Shown here piece after piece: positions 58,401-64,000 of a stretch of DNA of 64,000 nucleotides. Every line of letters begins with the position of its first letter. The stretch's first letter is position 1. The stretch lies in contig OY757917.1 in NCBI GenBank assembly GCA_963585895.1, positions 106,295,444 through 106,359,443 on the forward strand, given 5' to 3'. Position numbers and translations under genes: made by a program. The DNA comes from Sepioteuthis lessoniana (Eukaryota; Mollusca; Cephalopoda; Myopsida; Loliginidae). The notes below the pieces were generated by a model. It did no database searches. It was not told where the DNA came from and saw only the letters and a list, made by a program, of their open reading frames with translations.

Positions 58401-59004
58401 GTTATATATTCTTATTTATATAATGCATTATTTAATCATAATCTAATGGGATTGTTGATACTTTTCTAATTTACAATTTTAGAAAAATCTGTTTCCCCTC
58501 TCTTCTTACTTTAATTATTTATTTTTAAAAATTGTTTTGTTACTTTTAGAGTCCCTAATCTCATTTCCACGTGATTGTGTTAGTGAATATTAATAGAATA
58601 GTTTGACCATTGTGAGTCAAAACTTGTAACATAGTTAAGTGTGAGTTTTCTTACATTGTGCTTACAAAGAAAAAAAAAAACGTTTCGGGCGTTCGATTAT
58701 TTTTGAGAGCAGTAGAAATTTTACTAATATTTACTTAGTCTGGAGGGACAACCATATTTTCGGCCACGGATTCAATATTAAAGCTAGCGACAATCATGAT
58801 CGTCCGTAGAAATCTTTCTTCGGCATTGAGGAGATTCCAAATTACTTTCTTTAAGTTATCGAATAGATTCCTTTAGAAATGGTATAACCTGTGCCTTGTT
58901 TCATCAACAAAAAAATTAACAAATGTTTTGTCACTGTCATATCATGACGGTCCTAGAGAAGAGAGACACATATGAGCACTTTTGGGTTATTTCACTTATT
59001 GTAG
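58401..59004. other. Unassigned AT-rich DNA
   Basis: No recognisable feature. Confidence 0.45.
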
Positions 59005-59550
59005 AATGTGTTTCGAACTCATAAACGATATACTCCTGTGGACCCCTTTACATGGACGAGCAAAGTTTTGACCGGCTCATTGGCCTAGAGGGTAGACTGC
59101 TCGCCATTGGTCCAGGAGACCTGGGTTCAATCTTTGCTCGCGTCATACCAAAGACTTTAAAAATGGTACTTGATACCTACTTGATTAACACTCAGCAATA
59201 TAAGGTACGTATCAAGGGTAAAGTGGAACAATCCTGGGAAAAGAGTAGCGCCCTTCCCTATACCTCGGTGTAGTAGCTATTGAAAAGGGAGCCTTCTGGT
59301 TGCCCTTGACTATAGTCACTATCTATGCCCTTGATTATGGTCACTTTACTTATAATGTGTTTCGAACTCATAAGCGACATACTCCTGTAGACCCCTTCAC
59401 ATGGACGAGCAAAAGTCGGACGAACGGCTAGAACCTATATACAACAGCTATGTGCCGATACAGGATGTTGCCTTGAAGACCTACCGGGAGCGATTGGTAA
59501 TAGAGACAGATGGCGAGAGAGGTCGGGGAGAACAATGCTTGCAGTTCGAC

Positions 59551-59584
<34 letters not shown>
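59005..59584 (+). mobile_element. RTE-like LINE 3' fragment, split by a SINE
   Basis: LINE sequence (ctcataaacgatatactcct ... catggacgagcaaa) is present at 59,005-59,065. It is repeated at 59,354-59,414, then continues to the family 3' end with an (ATG)n tail at 59,549-59,584. The family 3 SINE lies between. Only the last ~230 bp of the LINE is represented. The M-rich frame end is the translated tail. Confidence 0.8.
59070..59352 (+). mobile_element. tRNA-derived SINE, family 3, between 61-bp LINE repeats
   Basis: Starts gaccggctcattggcctagag. B-box region gggttcaatctttg is near 59,122. The diagnostic gtcataccaaagactttaaa and aaagtggaacaatcctgg follow. The 3' end has a short internal duplication (cccttgactatagtcac / cccttgattatggtcac). 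Confidence 0.85.
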
Positions 59585-59585
<1 letters not shown>

Positions 59586-59907
59586 ATGTATTATATTACG
59601 GAAGATTAGTTAGCACTTTTTGTAATGCATCTTAATGTAGTAAATTCGTTCCATGAAAGCTTTCGAACTTAAAGTCAAAATTCATCGAAACAGGCACTAA
59701 GACACAAAGAATGAAAAATCTTTCCACGTATTCAAGCATTTTATACCCTTCAGTTGTTCAAATGTTTGGGACAACGCAGAAATTCTTTTCAATTTAAAAA
59801 AAAATCTTAGATGATTATTTGATGGATGGATTGAGTAAAATCAGAAAAAAATGTACTACCTAAATACCAAACAATGAAAATAATATGGGGACTAAAATAT
59901 TTGCTAA
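59585..59907. other. Unassigned sequence
   Basis: Nothing recognised. Confidence 0.4.
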
Positions 59908-60106
59908 TGTATTCGCCATTCGCATAGGAGACTGGAGTTTGATCCCAGGTCGAGTCATACCAAAGACTAAAAAATGGTACTTGATGCCTCCTAGCTTAAA
60001 ACTCAGCATTATAAACTAGAATCAAGTTTAAGTGGAACAATTCAGGGAAATAGGGAGCACCCGTCTATATACATCGGTGTAGTAGCGATTGAAAAAGGAA
60101 CCTTAA
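59908..60106 (+). mobile_element. tRNA-derived SINE, family 3, partial and diverged
   Basis: Retains B-box region gtttgatcccaggtcgagtc, accaaagact and gtgtagtagcgattgaaaaa. It lacks part of the head. CT-rich sequence (60,113-60,155) and (TA)n (60,198-60,260) follow. Confidence 0.7.
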
Positions 60107-60194
60107 GGTAAATCTCTCTCTCTTTTTCTATCTCTCTCTCTCTTTCTCTCTCTATGTATATATATTCATTTATATGTTTAAAATATGTATATTC

Positions 60195-60264
<70 letters not shown>

Positions 60265-60631
60265 ATGACAAAAATAGACCACCCTCAAAAATGAATAAAA
60301 AGTTATTGTTTAAATTTTTATATTATCAAAATCAGATATATTAAAGATAAGGAATAAAGACAATTAGATTTAAGATATAAAGAAATTTTAATTCATTTTT
60401 ATATGTATAATAGCATTTACACTTAATACAAAAAAATGTTTAACGTAAATATAAGACCAATGAGCAGAAAATAAAGGCAATTTTTTATATATTGTAGATC
60501 AGTCGTTTTCTTTGATAACCTAAAAAAGTCGGCTAGGTATACTATCAACTACTTTCTGAAGTTGAACCTAAGGTACCTTTCCTTTGCGTCTAAGATTGTG
60601 TTTTCGAGTTCAGAAATCGCTGAATACGGTC

Positions 60632-61162
60632 TGTTGCATAGCCGTAATACATATACAACTATGCACATATACATGCGGAAACATAACCAACAATGATGAC
60701 GGACGAACACAGTTCTTTAGAAAAATATACCTCTCATACTTTATTCGAAATGGTAGGGAAGGGTTGTGTGAGAGGTGAGTTAGAGACTGAACAGACTGCA
60801 ACATATTGACCCCAAGTTCTTCTGTCTTTAGCAGCACTTCTTTCTCATTCTGCTGGCTGCTCAAACGGGGTCCATGAGGGCCCAGCCCTCTGCTAGGAGT
60901 TCGTTCTCACTACCTCGAACTCCAAGAAACTGACTTCAACTAACTCAACTCTCTGTGGCACCGGGTTATATAATTGTTTGTCGTTTACCTGCTTCCCGTA
61001 GGCGTCACAATTGCACCGAATTCAACTCGTCCACGGTCAATGTTATATCTTGATATCCTTGACCAGATGCACCTGTTATTTACACAGGTGCATCTCTTAA
61101 TTGACAGCTCGGCCGAGGGGCAATATGTAACAGGTCGACCCCCTTCATAAACATTTATAACA
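60632..61162 (-). mobile_element. LTR-A copy, diverged subtype, nested in Tc1
   Basis: Plus-strand ends are TGTTGCATAG and TTATAACA. Its R/U5 part matches the 31,796 copy in reverse (ttctttagaaaaatata, actttattcgaaatg, gactgcaacatattgacccc, gctgctcaaac). The upstream U3 part is different. It contains a 12-bp perfect hairpin at 61,065-61,095. No clean duplication at its borders. Confidence 0.6.
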
Positions 61163-61980
61163 ATCAATCCCCCCCAAAAATTCTATTGGACTGTGTTCTG
61201 GAGAGTACGCTATGTGGTCAAAGAGTCTTATATCTTGTTCAAGGAAGTACTTCTTTATTATTGATGCATTTTGGGTAGCAGCATTATCTTGCAAACAATC
61301 CATTGTTCTCCACATAGACAATGTCCTTCTTTTCTAAGACAATAATTTAGACTCTTCCCTTAATTTGCTGTTTCTGTCGACCACTGACAAATTGTAGTTA
61401 ACGTTTTCCTGAAGATAAAACCCCACCAGATCATAAAAGATGTTCCTTCACTATACCTTGTTGAATAATTCTCTTCTGGAAAGTTTTTTTTTGTGTGCCA
61501 GTACTTCTGAAAGCCATCTGGACCGTCTAAATTTAATTCTTTTCGTTCTAGAAAACAATTTTCGCCATTCTTTAGCACTCATGGTTTGATATTAAGAAGA
61601 ATATCCCAGCTGTTTCTCTATGAAATTCATTGTTAAGATGGACGATGGATTTTTTTCTTATGATTTATATTTTCGTCGTATTATTGCCTTCTAATTGTTC
61701 TAGTACTGCAAGGAACATCCACAAAAGATTTCAATATATTTGTTGTTGACGAAGTTTTCTTTTTTGCTTCACTAACAATTCTTCTCTTGAATTGTTGTGA
61801 TAATTTTACTGGTCTGCCTGTTAGTTTTCTTGTTCCATATTTATTTAAACTTTTCAAGTAATTACCGATAACGGTTTTACTCTGTTCTGTTGTAAGGCCT
61901 TTTGAATTTCTCTCTGAAATTTCCCGTCTCTTTTCAGAGCTGTAATATCGCCTTTCTTAAATTCAGATCATTTAATTCTT
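61163..61980 (-). pseudogene. Tc1 transposase remnant, DD34E type
   Basis: Minus-strand order: basic N-terminal region near 61,780-61,960; the block LNLDGPDGFQKYWH (61,360-61,578 frame), where the first catalytic aspartate appears replaced; QDNAATQNASIIKKY with the second aspartate near 61,280-61,295; and SPEHSPIEFLGG with the glutamate near 61,175-61,205. The LTR-A insertion begins only a few codons after that glutamate. Stops and frame changes occur between blocks. Confidence 0.75.
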
Positions 61981-62290
61981 TTACCCATTTATGTTTTTAG
62001 TATTTTAAGTGTTACCGTTTTGATAGATTTTATATTACATAGACTATATAAAATAAAATTTTCAATTCCATTAAGTCCTTTTTTTCTTTGGTTTTTAGCA
62101 TTGGTCTAATATATATGTCGAAAATGAATTTTAAAATTAAGCATAAATGCTAATATAAATATGAAAAAGGATTAGAAATTTCTTATTTCAAATACATAAT
62201 ATCTCTTAACCTAATAAGTCATTTTCATAATTTAAAAATTGTAAACAATACCTTTTCTTTATTTTTGAGGGTAGTCTTATATTTTGTCCT

Positions 62291-62321
<31 letters not shown>

Positions 62322-62328
62322 CCATTTA

Positions 62329-62458
62329 CAGATCGATTGTATCGTTGTATCACAACTCTTCAGTGTAGATAGACACGCAGGACGCTTCAAGCTGGGATCG
62401 AAACCAGCCTGACTGTTCGGTAGACTTAGTATCTTACCACGCACACACAGGCGACATA
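62329..62458 (-). mobile_element. tRNA-derived repeat, family 4, single partial unit
   Basis: Contains atagacacgcaggacgc, ctgggatcgaaaccagcc (B-box, reverse) and the head region. (TA)n lies at its left edge (62,293-62,321). No tandem partner here. Confidence 0.75.
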
Positions 62459-62459
62459 C

Positions 62460-62540
62460 GAAGTATTCTGTGTCTCCATCTGGTGAACGTACTTTCACTT
62501 TGGTGTTTCTATAGAGAATCGTTATTGCTGCTACGGTTTC
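62460..62540 (-). mobile_element. RTE-like LINE, 80-bp internal fragment
   Basis: Minus strand encodes ETVAAITILYRNTKVKVRSP and DGDTEYF, matching about 25,325-25,405 of the long copy. It lies between the family 4 repeat and a CT microsatellite. Confidence 0.85.
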
Positions 62541-62541
62541 G

Positions 62542-62625
<84 letters not shown>

Positions 62626-62643
62626 ATATATATATATATATAT
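62542..62643. repeat. Compound microsatellite (CT)n-(CA)n-(TA)n
   Basis: CT repeats with T interruptions, then CA, then TA. Confidence 0.95.
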
Positions 62644-63536
62644 CGCTCACTTTGCGCAGAAAGATCTTTCAAAATTTTTGCTTTCGTTTATGAAATTTTA
62701 TGCTTCGATATTATTGAATGTTTTGGAGCGGAATATCTGCAAGCTCTCATTGGCATAATCCGGTCAAAAGATTATAAACCAGTCTAATATACTATTGAAT
62801 TCAATACTCCTTTATCCTAATGAAAATATTGTTAACAGTCATGTAGATTATAAATCTATATTCATTGTTGTAACTCAAAAGAAAAAAATGCCAATTTAGT
62901 GTATATATGTATAAACAAGTCCGTGATTTAATAAATTCTAGGAATTAAATAACTCGAGACGAGCTGACCTGCCGTTAAAGTCAATTAGTTGCAACGTCCT
63001 TATTCTTCTATGGGATAATCTATGATCATTAAGTGATTGTCCTGATTTTAGATAGTTAAAATGATCTAGCATGATTCAGATTTGTGACTGTACTTTCACT
63101 GGAGGCTTTAATCTATTCCATCTTCAAGCTGTCAATTATAAATAATCCTTTTTTTGAATAACACTCTAGCAAGAAGGGCTGATGTGAAGTTGGTGTCTTG
63201 CAGATTTCAAATTTGATAAGCGGTATAATCGTTTGCGTTCGATGGTCTCTAAATGAGTTCGTTAAGAAAATTACTCAACATCATGGAAATATGGCAATTG
63301 TATTAGATGATTAAATTTGGAAATACACTGAATGAAATTAGCAGGAAATTGAAGAGAAGGCGCTGTTGTTTTTATTTACATGTTTGGCTGGAGGGGTAAC
63401 GTTGGCATATGGGATATTAGAACCGTTACGTTAGGTTTAGAAGGATGGAAAGAATGGAAGCTGACAAATAAAAAAAAAAGTTTGGAAGTTATTAACAACG
63501 CTTAAAAGAGATCGGAAAAAGACGTCCCCAGCATGA
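62644..63536. other. Unassigned AT-rich DNA
   Basis: No recognisable feature. Confidence 0.45.
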
Positions 63537-63603
<67 letters not shown>

Positions 63604-63611
63604 AACACACC

Positions 63612-63652
<41 letters not shown>

Positions 63653-63676
63653 CATACACAAATATATACATGAACA

Positions 63677-63724
<48 letters not shown>

Positions 63725-63739
63725 TATATATGTGTGTGC
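63537..63739. repeat. Compound microsatellite (CA)n, (TA)n, (CT)n, (CA)n
   Basis: Four successive dinucleotide blocks separated by short unique sequence; overlapping frames are translated repeat. Confidence 0.95.
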
Positions 63740-63814
63740 TAAATGAGGAGGAAACTCTTCACCTCTCTTCCACCCCCTTCCACCCATCCTTCCTGTGTCT
63801 CTTCTGAATTATTT

Positions 63815-63936
63815 TATCCATTAGATCTGAAGAAGTGTTGCTATTTTTGGTGTTACTGATTCATATCAATACCCATAACATAATGGAAATAAATTTATAA
63901 TCCTAATGTGACCGCTTTTTGTTTATCTTAAAGATA
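63815..63936 (+). mobile_element. Fragment related to the 2.6-3.4 kb inverted-repeat arms
   Basis: Shares, in order, ttatccatt, gatctgaagaagtg, ggaaataaatttataatc and a tgtgaccg...tttttgtttatcttaaag end with the right arm at 3,235-3,370. The middle is different and the paired agtcc/ggacc segment is not conserved. (TA)n follows at 63,935-63,953. Confidence 0.5.
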
Positions 63937-64000
63937 TATATATATATATATATAATTGGACAAAACTCAAGAAGACGTCATTTAGCGATTCTAAATTTAT

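Larger units (their letters stand above)
60261..62294 (-). mobile_element. Tc1-type DNA transposon with a nested LTR
   Basis: Terminal inverted repeats are tcccatgacaaaaatag... at 60,261 and ...attttgtcctggga ending at 62,294. Similarity continues for about 60-70 bp, including accctcaaaaat and ttgtttaaatttttat-type blocks. TA-repeat DNA flanks both ends, as expected for TA-targeting transposons. The minus-strand transposase is broken. Without the LTR-A insertion (60,632-61,162) the element would be about 1.5 kb. Confidence 0.85.

Overview
The window looks like intergenic or intronic DNA from an animal with a large, repeat-rich genome, most likely a cephalopod close to Octopus. The reasons are AT-rich sequence, very frequent (TA)n, (CA)n and (GA)n microsatellites, several tRNA-derived SINE families, and an RTE-like LINE whose C-terminal region resembles copies I recognise from octopus assemblies. 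This attribution rests on recognition and was not tested by a search. I found no convincing host protein-coding exon, tRNA, rRNA or CRISPR array. Almost every long open frame is either decayed transposon coding sequence or a translated microsatellite.

Layout. 0-10 kb: a SINE with target-site duplication, an RTE-like LINE tail, a 730-bp inverted-repeat element (candidate Penelope-type ends with a hammerhead-like core), and a long LTR family (LTR-A) with a possible primer-binding site and a head-to-head rearranged copy. 10-16.7 kb: RTE fragments, a tandem SINE dimer, half of a foldback element, a mariner remnant and a Tc1 remnant. 16.7-22.1 kb: a nearly complete but dead Ty3/Gypsy element (Gypsy-1) on the minus strand. 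23.1-26.3 kb: the longest RTE-like LINE, with endonuclease and reverse transcriptase, broken by frameshifts. 27-31 kb: three same-strand copies of the C-terminal region of a second LINE (LINE-Z), one with a nested SINE.

31.8-36.3 kb: an LTR-A copy, a microsatellite hairpin, a Penelope GIY-YIG fragment, SINEs and another possible LTR. 37-41.2 kb: a second minus-strand Gypsy element (Gypsy-2) with a clean 5-bp target-site duplication and a nested SINE. 41.9-43.3 kb: a Tc1 element with about 205-bp IR/DR-type terminal repeats. 43.4-44.6 kb: a second tandem SINE dimer abutting an LTR-A copy. 46.9-49.6 kb and 54.8-56.9 kb: two larger copies of an unusual inverted-repeat family with subterminal minisatellite repeats, each carrying later insertions. 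59-62.5 kb: an RTE fragment split by a SINE between 61-bp direct repeats, and a Tc1 element with an LTR-A copy inserted in its transposase. 63.8-63.9 kb: a fragment related to the candidate Penelope end at 2.6-3.4 kb.

The window is best read as stacked insertions. Target-site duplications and interruptions give relative ages: SINE family 2 is younger than Gypsy-2, LINE-Z and the foldback element; a mariner is younger than the foldback element; an LTR-A copy is younger than the Tc1 element at 60-62 kb. The least familiar structures are the foldback family with its terminal hairpin shared with SINE family 1, the hammerhead-like core in the 2.6-3.4 kb arms, and the roughly 325-bp tandem SINE units.
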